Shown here: positions 42,863 to 55,287 of the stretch, one piece after another | How positions within the stretch are numbered: position 1 is the stretch's first letter | Layout of the letters: the number at the start of each line of letters is the position of its first letter | DNA from: Eupeodes corollae | Lineage: Eukaryota; Arthropoda; Insecta; Diptera; Syrphidae | NCBI RefSeq assembly: GCF_945859685.1 | Contig: NC_079148.1 | Span: 121,006,589-121,070,588 of the forward strand | DNA: 64,000 nt | Reading direction: 5' to 3' | The notes under the pieces: model-generated | Databases searched by the model: none | Seen by the model: the letters and a program-made list of their open reading frames with translations, nothing else | What the model was told of the DNA's origin: nothing | Program-made: the position numbers and the translations under genes

Positions 42863-43024
42863 AAAATGGGTTAAAAAATTTATGAGCAGTTTGACTGATG
42901 TCGAATTCCAGTCCTATTCTTTTGAAACTGCAAAATGGATAACCCGTTATTTTGTTATTGGTTAATAAACAAAGACCGAATTTTCTTGAAAGTCCTTTCA
43001 AAATATTTTGAACTGTAAAACAAT

Positions 43025-43228
43025 TTTTTTTAAAAGTATGTCGATACCTCTTTTGTTTGACAAGAAATTTAATCCGAAAGTACGTCGCTCGCCGGTATGC
43101 AATCACACACAGACATCTCCAAACAAATTTGAATAAGCTTCAAAATAGGTATCTTCAAGCTTCGAGAAATGAATAAATTTCCAATTTGAAAAATCTTGCA
43201 GATTACAATAACTTTCAATGTTAAGTTG
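43025..43228 (+). repeat. Rep1 3' end, very diverged
   Basis: Carries TACGTCGCTCGCCGGTATGC, CACACACAGACATCTCCAAAC, CTTCAAGCTTCGAGAAATGA and AATAACTTTCAATGTTAAGTT in the order of the Rep1 tail, at low identity. Confidence 0.55.
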
Positions 43229-46224
43229 GTAACATTTCCCTTAAAGGTCTAAACAAAAAATTGGTTGAATCCAAAAATTTCACAGGAGGAGTTCGCAATG
43301 TAAACAGCGAAACCATGTTCGTGGCTCAAGGAAGGGCAATCCGACGTCAATCGGTCGTTTATTTGCAAGCCACGAAATAATCCATGCTATTTCTTGAAGA
43401 TTTGCTTATAACTTGCAAACTTGTGATTTAATGCCTTAAGGCATTTTTCTTTGTGCCCATACGTAAAATAAAAAGTAGGTAAATGTGATAATACGCCTCA
43501 ATCCAATCAAAGCCTTCAAGATGGAATACGTGAAGTAATGTGCAAATTTATCATGAAATGAAATAAACATTTATTGATTTTTGTTTAATTCTCGTTTTTT
43601 TTTTGATATGACAATGTACCTAACCTCCAATTGGAAAACTCAGTATTACATTAATTTTCGATGTTTTAAAAACTGTTTTCAAAATATTTTACAAAATATT
43701 GGTTATTCCAAAATTCGAAAGTATTAACGATAATAGAAAAGGTAACTTTTGCACTTAAAAACATACATTTGGTAAGTTTTTTTACTTCTTAGAACATTGA
43801 AATCATTTTATTTTCAACCTCAAGGTCAACTTTCCTCAAGGATATACCATCGATCCTATTCGAATGAATCGCCTTATCAATAATTGCCAGTTCATCAGCT
43901 TTCAAATCAATTTCCTGCTTAAAATTTGTAAGCATATTCCTTTTTTTTCCCATTTCTAATCAATATTCACTCTGAGGAATTGGCCTTTCACCAAAAAAAA
44001 ACCCTTAAGTCCTTAAAATTGTATACAGAGCAAGGAAAAAAAATTAAGAAATGAAAAAGTCTTCTCTAAGTCATGTCGCTCTGACTGACTTTGCTGTGAG
44101 TAAAGTATAAAGTAGAAATAAAATAAAATATAAATCCGATAATTTTTCAAGTAACAAGAGAATTCACTTGCTTTTGTACCTACCTACCTTCTTTTTTCTG
44201 GCATTGGCAATGGTGGCAGCAGCGGTGGCCGATTTAATATTCCAAACACAGATTTACTTTTATTCAATAAACGCTTCGCTAAATTTGTCGTTTAAAAGAC
44301 GTGCCCCATCTCGGCACATTTAGAATGAAGGTAGGTACAAAAATGCATAAAGCCAAAAGTATAGAGGAATAAAAAAGTGAAGGAAAATACTCTTCTATCA
44401 GGATTCAGGAAAATTGTTATTGTTTGAGTTCTATAAGTATAGGTCTCCGGAAGGAATGAAACGAAATCCTACACCGGTGGACTTCCTTTTGCTGTTTCTA
44501 AAAAAAAACCAAGAAGTTGATTTCGGATTTGAGAAGTTGTGTCGTGTCAGTCACTCTCCCTTGGGTGATTGATAATAATCGTCTCAATGTCAGAGCAAAG
44601 TTGCTGAAAAGCGTGCTGTACAATATATATACATTTCCGCATAATCTTTAATCCCGTAATTGATTGTGTGAAAGAGGAGAGGACACGCTTTAGTGCAACA
44701 TTAAGGACTTTGAAAGGCGAACCATCTTCAACACGAAGGTTCTACACAGAAAATGTTATATGTGATCTCTAAGTGCAGCCTCACATTTGTTTTAAATTTC
44801 GCACATAAAAATTGATCCTGCGGAATTTATTTCCTCATTAAAATTTGTCCCACTTACATTTGTTTCCTTTTTCTTAGTCTGGGGATGGATAGTCGTCATA
44901 CAGCAAGCTATCGGGATATGTCGTTTTTATGGCATTGAAATAAATATGAAATACTTCATGGAGGATATATGTATTTACGAGCTTGTCTTCACGCCACAAA
45001 AACACTTAACAACACCACCATCCTTACCTTACCATCAAACCACCGCCACCGCCGCTGCCGCCTGCCATAAGCCCATAAGGGATGCATTCAATATATGTAT
45101 GGCGGGTGATGGGCGAGCGTTGTTGTTTGGATGATGGTTTTCTTTGCCCAAAATAATTTTTGCTGTTTTCGTTTTGATATAAAAATAATTTTGAAATATT
45201 TGAACATTTGAGTGTATGTAATGCCGCATGTAAATTGTAAATAATATAAAAGAAAACTTAACCCTCAATGCCTATAAAAATGTGAGTTATGCCCGCAAAC
45301 GGTGTTTCTTTTTTTTAGAAAACGGTTTCTTTTATGCCATATAGCGAGAGGAGAGAGGAATGGGAAGGTAGATATGTTGTTATTTGTTTGAACATAAATT
45401 ATATTTGAAAATATACACCGCACCACTTCAATATCTTGAGACTATGGTACATAAATGAAAGATGTGGGAAGGCGGAAATGGAAAAGGTATATTCTTGGAA
45501 TTATTTAGGAGTTTTCAAGAGGTGCTGAAGTATGAATTGAAGTGGGTTATTAAGAATGCTTGTTTAAAGGAGTTCTTATTTATGGAAGACTCTTATGATA
45601 TTCCTTGATATCAATTAACTTGTAATATGAGAACACAACACTTGACATTATTATCTAGTTTTTGTCCATAACAATAATGTGCTCTCCTATAAGAACAACT
45701 TAAAATACCAAAGTGCTAATCTCATTAGCTTAAAGCTTTAAACATCAGGAAAGTTGGATTTGTTTATACAAATTTTGTCGTATTAAATCCACTCTTTTGG
45801 ACAAAAAACTTGTAACGATATAAACTAAAATGCACGACTGGGTCGAACGAACGATTTTAAAATATACCTGTCAAATAAGTTTGTCTTCAAAGATATAAAT
45901 AATAATATGTAAATTTAAAATAGATTGTTTATTAAACATATCATATTCGTTAATCCGATGCAGTGGTGCTACAAGGCCATTGTTGGTATTTACAATATTT
46001 ATAGTTATAAAAATACATAAATATGTACCAAATGCATTAATTTGGATAAAAGATAGGAATGTATTTAAAATTTTGTCAAAATAATTTACTTTAAATATAG
46101 TTAAAATAATTTAAAACAAAATATTTTAAGATTCAAAATTGTACCCGAATAATAAGTTTGTCTTCAAAAATTTAAATTCCATTTTTTTAATAAAAAACAT
46201 TTGATTTAAAAAAAAATTGTTTTG
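43229..46224. other. Intergenic, no gene supported
   Basis: Unique DNA. A GC-richer tract near 45030-45070 (CCACCGCCACCGCCGCTGCC) is simple sequence and gives overlapping frames on both strands (44946-45134 and 45035-45268), which I do not accept. The far end (from about 45890) grades into AT-rich DNA resembling M3. Confidence 0.45.
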
Positions 46225-46657
46225 AAATTAATTATATATAAAATTTTTCAATTTTGTTCTAAAAATGGTTTTTGGTATGCAGTAGTTTAGAAATTAAAAA
46301 TATACGCTATACATTTGAATTTCGTAAAAAACTGTTGACCCGTTTTTGAGATATCAAATTTTGAAAAAAAAAAATCATTTTTTTTTAAATCCACACAATA
46401 AAAATCGCACCTTTGGTAATCAAATATTGTTAAGGCAATATAAGAGCTTATTTAGAAAAAAAATTAATGAAATCAGTTCATAAGTTGCTGAGAAAATTAA
46501 AAAAAAAAACAAAATAACGGTTCTATGAGCGGTATAATTCCTGAGCAATACAAAAATCTATGAGTTTGTTTTTGAGAAAATTCGGATTTTCGTTTTTTGA
46601 CCAAAAAAAATTGTATGGGAGCCACTGTTAGTTTTGATCTTAAAACAAAAATAAAAA
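46225..46657 (+). repeat. M3 copy 4, first half of a tandem duplication
   Basis: Runs from AAATTAATTATATATAAAAT through GACCCGTTTTTGAGATATC, AAAATCGCACCTTTGGTAAT, GAAATCAGTTCATAAGTTGC and GGGAGCCACTGTTAGTTTTG up to the Rep1 head at 46660. It is nearly identical to 48389-48870. Confidence 0.85.
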
Positions 46658-48352
46658 AGGGGCTGGGATGCGACCCACACTGTTAACTTCCCATCCCGTC
46701 CGTAGATTTGTCTTGCTTAAAAGTTTGTCTATTTGTACTAGTATCAATTTTTACCAGATTTGAGTACTATTTTCTGTAGATTTTATTTTTTATGAAAAAA
46801 CGGACTGTTGGATTTTTATATACAAATTACTGAATATCGAAAACAATATTTTCTGTGAAATAAAATAACATTGAAGCCCATATTTTTAATTTTTGAAAGG
46901 CTATTTGAGCCGAAATTAAATTTTTACCAAGTTTTAGTATTGTTTTTTTTTTTCTACAGTTTTATTTTTTGTAAAAGAAACTGTCAATTCAATTTTTTTC
47001 AAAATTTTATCGAATGTTGCAAACAATATTTCTTATAAGAATAAATTAGTTAGAACAAATTATCTCAATGTTTTTAGAAGATATTTGAGTCAAAAACCAT
47101 TTTTTATCAACTTTTGTTAATTTTTTTTTTCGGTTTTTAGTTTTTTGTAAAAAAAACTATCAATTCGATTTTTTCAAACTTTTTTTCTTTGAAGCATAAA
47201 AGTAAATTAAAGCCAATGTCTCAAAGTTTTGAAAATATATTTGAGTCGAAAATCAATTTTTACAAACTTTTATACATTTTTTTTAGGTTTATATTTTTTG
47301 TAAAAAAACAGTCAATTCGAATTTTTTAAAAATTTTACCAAATGTTGAAAACAATATTTTTTATAAGATAAAATTAGTTTGAAGCCAATATTTAAAATTT
47401 TTGATGAGTCGAAAATCAATTTTTACCAAAATTTTATACATTTTTTGTTAAGGTATTTATTTTTTTTTTAAACTGTCAATTCTATTTTCTCAAAGTGTTT
47501 AAAAGATATTTAGTCGAAAATCATTTTTTACCAACTTTTATTCATTTTTTTTTAGGTTTTTATTTTTTGTAAAAAAAACTGTCAATTCGATTTTTCTCAA
47601 CATTTTTCAGAGTGTTGAAAACAATATTTTTTATAAAATAAATTAAGTTCAAAGCCTAAATTTCAAGTTTTTGAAAAGATATTTAAATCAATATTCAATT
47701 TTTCCCAACGTTGAGGAATTTTTTTTTTAGATTTTTATTTTTTATAAAAAAAACCGTTGAGATTTTTCTCAAAATTTTATCAGATGTCAAAAACATTATT
47801 CTTCGTTGCACAAAATTGTTTTAAAGATGAAAACATATTTTAGTCGTAAAATTTTGGGGGTGACAAATTTTTTATTTTCAGTTTTTTGATTTATAAAAAA
47901 AAAAACGTTAAATGGATTTTTTTCAAAAAATATACTTTTTGAATATAATGTTACAATATATTATAAAAAATTTAATTGAAGTCTCTAGCGTTTTTGGTTC
48001 GTAAGATAATTAGGGTTAACCAAAAATTTCACCTTTTTTTTCAAACTGCTGTGGTAAAAAAAACCACCCACGTAATTTTCTTGAGAGCCCTTTCTGCATC
48101 TTTCTGCCTTATTATCTGTATAACAAAATTTATTTGAAGTCGATATCTCTTCTGGTTCTTGAGCTATGGACGACGATAAAAACGTCGCGAACGTACGGAC
48201 GTACGGACGTACAAACGTACGTACACACGCACGCACAGACATCTTTCTAAAAATCTTTTATTTCGACTCTAGGGACCTTGAAACGTCAAGAAATGTCAAC
48301 ATTTTCAATTTGACAAATCGGACCCATTACAATAACTTCCTATGGGAAGTTA
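46658..48352 (+). repeat. Rep1 copy n (plus), full length
   Basis: About 1.69 kb, with head GGGGCTGGGATGCGACCCAC (46659), five to six internal units, conserved block near 48080-48165, microsatellite near 48185-48235 and the perfect palindrome AACTTCCTATGGGAAGTT ending at 48351. One of the least degraded copies. Confidence 0.92.
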
Positions 48353-48388
48353 AAAATTGTTTTGAAATAGTTAGAGCATTTTTTTTTT

Positions 48389-48870
48389 AAATTAATTATA
48401 TATAAAATTTTTCAATTTTGTTCTAAAAATGTTTTTGGTATGCAGTAGTTTAGAAATTAAAAATATACTCTATACTTTTGAATTTCGTAAAAAACTGTTG
48501 ACCCGTTTTTGAAAAAAAATTCAATATTTTTTTTAAAAATCCAAACAATAAAAATCGCACCTTTGGTAATCAAATATTGTTAAGGCAACATAAGAGCTTA
48601 TTTAGAAAAAAAATTAATGAAATCAGTTCATAAGTTGCTGAGAAAATTAAAAAAACAAAATAACGGTTCTATGAGCGGTACAATTCCTGAGCAATACAAA
48701 AATATGTTTTTATTATTAAAAGAAGCCAAGTTACAAAATAAAATTTTAGAGAAAATTTTAAAAAAATCTATGAGTTTGTTTTTGAGAAAATGTGGATTTT
48801 CGTTTTTTGACCAAAAAAAAAATTTTATGGGAGCCACTGTTAGTTTTGATCTCAAAACAAAAATGAAAAA
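48389..48870 (+). repeat. M3 copy 5, second half of the tandem duplication
   Basis: Aligns with 46225-46657 at an offset of about 2164 bases, base for base over long stretches, with one extra block near 48700-48770 (TTATTAAAAGAAGCCAAGTT) missing from the first. It leads into Rep1 copy o. Confidence 0.85.
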
Positions 48871-49953
48871 AGGGGATAGGATGCGACACACACTGTTAAC
48901 TTCCCATCCCGTCTGTCGATTTGTCTTGCGTAAAAGTTTGTCTATATGTACTAGTATCAATGTTTACCAGATTTAGTACTATTTTCTGTAGATTTTATTT
49001 TTTATGGAAAAACGGACTGTTGGATTTTTATATACAAATAACTGAATATCGAAAACAATATCTTCTGTAAAATAAAATAAGTTTGAAGCCAATATTTTTA
49101 ATTTTTGAAAAGCTATTTGAATCGAAAGTAAATTTTTACCAAGTTTTAGTATAGTTTTTTTTTTAGAGTTTTATTTTTTGTAAAAAAACGGTCAATTCGA
49201 TTTTTTTAAAAATTTTACCAAATGTTGACAATATTTCTTATAAGATAAATTAAGTTCAAAGCCTTAATTTCAAGTCTCTGAAAAGATATTTAAATCAATA
49301 TTCAATTTTTACCAACTTTGAGGAATTTTTTTTTAGATTTTTATTTTTTATAAAAAAAACTCTTGAGATTTTTCTCAAAATTTTATCAGATGTCAAAAAC
49401 ATTATTCTTCGTTGCAAAAAATTGTTTTAAAGATGGAATCATATTTTAGTCTTAAAATTTTGGGTGTGACAAATTTTGTATTTTCAGTTTTTTTTATTTA
49501 TAAAAAAAAAACGTTAAATGGATTTTTTTTTTCAAAAAAATTACTTCTTTATTATCACGTTACAATATATTATATAAAATTTAATTCAATTCTCTAGCGT
49601 TTTTGGTTCGTAAGATATTTAGGGTTAACCAAAAATGTCACCTTTTTTCAAACTGCTGTGGTAAAAAAAACCACCCACGCAATTTTCTTGTGAGCCCTTT
49701 CTGCATCTTTCTGCCTTATTATCTGTGATAAAATTTATTTGAAATCGATATCTCTTCTGGTTCTTGAGCTATGGAGGACGAAAAAAACGTCGCAAACATA
49801 TGGACGTACGAACGTACATACGTACACAAGCACGCACAGACATCTTTCTAAAAATCTTTTATTTCGACTCTAGGGACCTTGAAACGTCAAGAAATGTCAA
49901 AATTTTCAATTTGACAAATCGGACCCATTACAATAACTTTCTATGGGAAGTTA
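48871..49953 (+). repeat. Rep1 copy o (plus), internally shorter
   Basis: Head GGGGATAGGATGCGACACAC (48872), about three internal units, conserved block near 49690-49770, microsatellite near 49795-49840 and AACTTTCTATGGGAAGTT ending near 49951. Compared with copy n it lacks two to three internal units (about 0.6 kb). Confidence 0.9.
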
Positions 49954-50029
49954 AAAATATTTGTCATCTCCAGTATTTTACGATCTATAAAAATGAATTT
50001 TCTCCAAAATAATTTTGTGTAGTATAATA

Positions 50030-51508
50030 AGATTTTTGACATCTGGTCAAAAAAACACAAACCTAAAAAAAAAACATTGCTAAATGTTGGTAAAAATTAA
50101 TTTTCGATTCAAATATCTTTTCAAAGTTTGAGATTATGGCTTTAACTTTATTTTATCTCAAAAGAAATATTGTTTTCAACATTCACTAACATTGTGAGAA
50201 AAATTAATTTGACAGTTTAAAAAAAAAAATAAAAAAATATTTAAGGCTGGTAAAAATTGATTTCGACTCAATTATCTTTTCAAAAATTTGAAATATTGAA
50301 TTTAAATTATTTATTTTTTATAAAAAATATTGTTTATCGACACAGTTTTTTTTTAAAGGAAAGCTAAAAAAAGTTGTTAAAAATTTATTTTCGGCTCAAA
50401 TATCTTTTTAAAAATTTAATTTTAAACTAATTTTGTCTATAAAAAATACTGTTTCATTGAAATTTCGAGAAAAATCGAAATAACAATTTTTTTTACAAAA
50501 AATAAAAACCTAAAAAAAAACAATACTAAAACTTGGCACAAATTTACTTTCGACTCAAATATCTTTTCAAAAATTGAACATATTTCCATTTAACTAGGCT
50601 TTCTCACAGTAAATATTGTTTTCGACATCCAACCGTCAGTTTTTTATAAAATTTTAAATCTACAAAAAAATAGTAAGCGAATTTCGTAAAAATTGATGTT
50701 CGGTTCTCTATTTTAAAATAATGAATGGTCAAAATTCAGTATGATACTGTACGATACTGTATGTTCATAATACTGTATAATTAATATTCTGTATTTCAAA
50801 ATACCAATTGCAAAAATATTGTATCTCATAATACTGGAAGTTTTGAAAGATCAACTAGTTTGGTGCAATTGTTTATGCAATTGATTATGATAGAAAAAAT
50901 TCATGTACAAATGTGAGAGAGATATAAATAACTAGAAAATGAGAAAGAAAAAATATAACTTTTGTTTTTGTTACTTCAGAGACTTATACATTATCATAGG
51001 TACATATGTTATTGTTTAAGGGAGTATATTAAAACAATATTATGATGTTTTTTTTAAAAAAAGTATTCACTTGCACACTTTTTGACATTGTCAAAACGAT
51101 TTTTATTTTTTAGCCTAATTAACAGCGCTTTGAAATACAGAATTTTGAAATGCAGAATTTTGAGATACAGTATTTGAAATACAGTATTTTGATCCATGCA
51201 GTATTTCGACCCCAACCCTTCGTGAACAATAGAAAATATTGTCTTCAAAATAATTTCATTAATATAAATTGTATTTGTTTATATAAGAAATAAATTTTTA
51301 AAAATGCTACTAAAATTGATAAAAAATGGTTTTCGACTAAAAATTTTGTTAACAAAAATAGAATTTGAAATGAAACTGTTTCATCATATGCAATTTAAAT
51401 TATAATTCAACTTACAACTTTTTTTAACCGAACACGAACACCTACAAACATTTTAATAGCGGACACTAATGGAAAGTTATCAGTGTGGGTCGCATGATAG
51501 CCTCTTTT
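50030..51508 (-). repeat. Rep1 copy p (minus), with an insertion
   Basis: Starts within the element (TTTTTGACATCTGGTCAAAA), so tail, microsatellite and conserved block are missing, runs through internal units and ends in the head (GTGTGGGTCGCATGATAGCC to 51505). A foreign piece of about 0.5 kb lies at 50709-51220. It stands tail to tail with copy o, only about 80 bases away. Confidence 0.8.
50727..51212. mobile_element. Small inverted-repeat element (MITE-like) inside Rep1
   Basis: The left end reads GGTCAAAATTCAGTATGATAC and the right end, read inward on the minus strand, reads GGTCGAAATACTGCATGGATC. The interior is full of ATACTGTA/TACAGTAT motifs near both ends (for example CGATACTGTATG, GATACAGTATTTGAAATACAG). 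The Rep1 sequence on either side (CGGTTCTC and CGTGAACAATAG) is contiguous in other copies, so it is an insertion. No coding frame; superfamily unknown. Confidence 0.6.
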
Positions 51509-54271
51509 CTTAGCTTAGGCTTTTTTAAACCTTATCTTGTTTGTATGCCATTCTGAGAGAATATCCTCCATTTTTACCCCAAAAGTTGCCCTTCCTCTTT
51601 TATAATTCAACCCAAATATTCAAAGCAAAGTGAATTTCTCCCCAGAATGTTTCCTTAAAAGCTCAGTAATTCAAAAATCATGATAACCAATTATTCCCAA
51701 GAAGGACAACAAATTAAAAAAAAATCATAATATGATAAAAATCTACGGTAACTTGTTTATTTAGTAATCTTCTCTTTGTACATTTTTATAATAGACCCTT
51801 AACCCACCTATTACAATAAACCATAACAAATCGCATGTTGTTGAGTTGATAAAAATCTTCAACAAAACTTTTCCAAATCAACTCATCCTGTTTTATTTCA
51901 ATGTTGTTTGATCTTACCTATGTACATATGTATATACTCGTAACTTTTTACTTTCTTGTTAACAACTTAGTTGAGTTGAGACTCTAAATCAATTTTCAAT
52001 TTCTAACAAAATGACTTTATACCATCGTTACACAACAAACACATCAATTTACAATTTATATTTCGTAGCTCATCCTCATTCTCTGAACTGAAGTAGGAAT
52101 AGTACGAGTATAGCAGGAATAAAAATTAGTTAAGGACTTTCATTTTCTAGTATGTGTGTGTGTGCTCTTTCTGATGCCTTATTTTGCTTTGTGTATGATG
52201 AAGCAAGTCCTCTTGTCTAACTACTACTTATCGACAAATCAAAATCAAATAGCAGCATTTAGGGCAAATACAATTTGACGAAGTTAACTTTTTCCAAAGG
52301 TCTTAAGGACGAGTATCACAGGCTGCACAATCACTGCTCCCCTCCTTCCCCTCAGAAGAAAAAAAACGTCATCGTCTTCGTCCAAAGGAGCAATAATATA
52401 GCCAGAACAACAACAAAAAAAGGATAAATCTATAAATCATAGACTTATAAAGAGGGCAACGACGACGACGAGACAAAAACACAAAAATCAAGACGAAAAG
52501 AAGGATGAAAAATAAAATTTTCAAGTTTCACAAACAAACTTATCCAATAAAAGTTTCATCGACATTGATTCGTTCAACGACTGATGATGATGGTAAGGAA
52601 AAGAGACGTACGTATAGAAAAGAAAAGAAGTCCTTGCAGTGTGATGAGTGTAAGACCCCACCCACATCAGTTCCTATTTTTTCCTGTCCACATTGTCAAA
52701 TGTCAATGCAAAAGAAATGATTTAATTTCTGTTGCTTCTTGATGTGATGATCCTACAGAGAGTCTCCTGTCAAAATAAAAGTTTCCTTCTCCTTATTCCT
52801 GTCAAAATTCGATCGAAATATAAAAAAGTTAAAAAGCGATTACAGAATTTTATATTCGTCTTCGTAAGAAAATACAGAACGGCTAAACAAAGGACAATGG
52901 AAGATGAAGAAATTCGACAAGAAAATAAATATTGGCAAACAATTTGATTTTTCTTTATACAACAAAATAATGTTGTCCTTAAGCCTGACCTAATTCGTCT
53001 TTTTTTGTACAATAGTATAGCATAGATGCAGAGGTGATATTTATAAGTGAATGACTTTTGAAAGTTTCATTCTTGTGCGAAGGATAAAAATTCAAGGATA
53101 ATGTTACGATAACGACATCAAGAGAGTAACCTGAATCAAACGACTGCATCTTCTTGAATTACAAATTTAATTCGCTTTCCTTTGTAAAAATATAAAAAAA
53201 GTAAGAATCCTTTTCACATATACTCGTACTTCACTGGACTTTGGTAGTTTCTTGTTTGTTTTTGTCCTGAATCCAGAATAAAAGTGCAATAAATCTTCCA
53301 CTTCTTAGTGGGTCCTTAAAACATTGAAACTCTTTGGCTAACTACTTAAAAACACAAAGTTTAATATGTTTTGGTTAGGAAAAAGTTGTTTTTTTCTTTA
53401 GCTGGATTGTTGTTCTTGGTTGATACTTCTACGAAAGTATTGTAGAAAATGGTGTTGGTGGGTGGTTTTGTGAAAACATTTATGTGGCATCCAGAACACA
53501 ACATGAAGTCCATTTCATTTCATGATGGCCTCACCCAACATCAGGTTGTACAACTTCTTAGAACTAACTGGCTAGTCTTTATGGAAACAAACATACCTTC
53601 ATTGAACTAGTTAAAGAAGTGTTTTAAGATATTTTTTTTTTTATGTGAATGAGTCGTTATAGATGGTGGAAGTACCAACCGTGCCATCTTCATGTTCAGT
53701 ATATACTTTTAGAAAACTTTTTGGTTCTTGTTTTTGTTTATAAAGAAAAATGGTTAAGAAGGACAAGTTTTGGAAAATTTCAAATTATAAGTAAAGTTAG
53801 TCATAGTGTGGTTCAGGAATTTTTTTGTCATAAGTGATAATAGGTCTAGTGGTTTTGAAAAGTTCTTAAATTTTGACTGACACAATTTTTATCCAATGAA
53901 TTTTTTAAAGATGGTTTGTAATCTATCAATTAAGTTCGTTATAAAAGATGTCCGAAATGAGGCCTTAAGAAGATTGAATATTTTGGACCTTAGAACTATT
54001 ATCCTGTTTTAAATACTCAACACACAAAATACCTTTTATTTTGAAATAAGTTCAAAAATGTTTTGCTTTATAATTTTTAATGTTTGAAATTACGCAAAAC
54101 CAACATTTTCCAGATTTCAGAAAGTACAGTTCACGTCAATTAAAATTAATCCATAACGAACCCAAGTTCACTGCTTATAAAATATTTCCACATGAGTTTT
54201 TTTGGAAATAGCTTGCCGTATAGTTACTTTTGCTGAAGAAATCAATTTTGGGGCTTGGATCCTATTTAAAA
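51509..54271. other. Intergenic with small unassigned frames
   Basis: Unique DNA with a TGTGTGTGTGTG run near 52155 and an ACGACGACGACGAG run near 52460. One 71-codon frame with two CxxC pairs is listed separately. The frames at 52732-52947, 52770-53012 and 53649-53837 have no recognisable features. Confidence 0.4.
52505..52720 (+). other. Small open frame with two CxxC pairs, 71 aa, unproven
   Basis: ATG to stop with a basic first half (YPIKVSSTLIRSTTDDDGKE, KEKRRTYRKEKK) and a second half LQCDECKTPPTSVPIFSC followed by PHCQ. The four cysteines are spaced C-x2-C-x11-C-x2-C, as in zinc ribbons or knuckles. There is no homologue I can name and no visible promoter or splice context. It could be a real small protein, part of an exon, or chance. 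Confidence 0.25.
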
Positions 54272-55284
54272 AAGAGGCTGGGATGCGACCCACACTGATA
54301 ACTTCCCATCACGTCTGTCGATTTGTTTGTCTATATGTATTTTTTTTAAAATTTGCGCACTATTTTGTGTAGATTTTATTTTTTATGAAAAAAACGGACT
54401 GTTCGATTTTTATATAAAAATTACTGAATATTGAAAACAATATTTTCTCTGAAATAAAATAAGTTTGAAGCCAATATAATAATAAGTAAATTTTTACCAA
54501 GTTTTAGTAGGTATTGTTTTTTTTAGAGTTTTATTTTTTTGTAAAAAAACTGTCAATTCGATTTTTTTCAAAGTTTAATCGAGTGTTGAAAACAATATTT
54601 AATATAAGATAAAATTAGTTTGAAGCCAATATTTAAAATTTTTGAAGAGATATTTGAGTCGAAATTCAATTTTTATCAACTTTTATACATTTTTTGTAGG
54701 TTTTTATTTTTTGTAAAAAAAATGTCAATTAGATTTTTCTCAAAATTTTATGAGATGTCAAAAACATTATTCTTCGTTGCACAAAATTGTTTTAGAGATG
54801 AAATCATATTTCAGTCGTAAAATATGGGAGGTGACAATTTTTTTTTTCAGTTTTATTGATTTATAAACAAAACCGTTATATTGATTTTTTTCAAAAAATA
54901 TACCTGTTTGGTATCATGTTACAATATATTATATAAAATTTAATTCAAGTCTCTAGCGTTTTTGGTTCGTAAGATATTTAAGGTTAACCAAAATTTTCAC
55001 CTTTTTTTCAAACTGCTATGGTAAAAAAATCACCCACGCCTTATTATCTGTATAACAAAATTTATTTGAAGTCGATATCTCTTCTGGTTCTTGAGATATG
55101 GACGACGAAAAAAACGTCGCGAACGTACGGACGTACGGACGTACAAACGTACGTACACACGCACTCACAGACATCTTTCTAAAAAATTTTATCTCGACTC
55201 TAGGGACCTTGAAACGTCGAAAAATGTCAAAATTTTCAATTTGACAAATCGGACCCATTACAATAACTTCTTATAGGAAGTTAA
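54272..55284 (+). repeat. Rep1 copy q (plus)
   Basis: Head GAGGCTGGGATGCGACCCAC at 54274, a shortened internal array, conserved block near 55030-55100 (with a deletion of the TTTCTGCATCTTTCTG part), microsatellite near 55120-55165 and the tail AACTTCTTATAGGAAGTT ending near 55283. Confidence 0.88.
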
Positions 55285-55287
55285 TAA

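Noticed and set aside
44946..45268. Opposite-strand frames around a CCACCGCCACCGCC tract
   Set aside because: Openness on both strands is explained by GC-rich simple sequence.
48617..48976. 119- and 110-codon frames on both strands
   Set aside because: Both cross the M3/Rep1 boundary and one is the shadow of the other; the duplicated copy at 46.5 kb does not keep them open.
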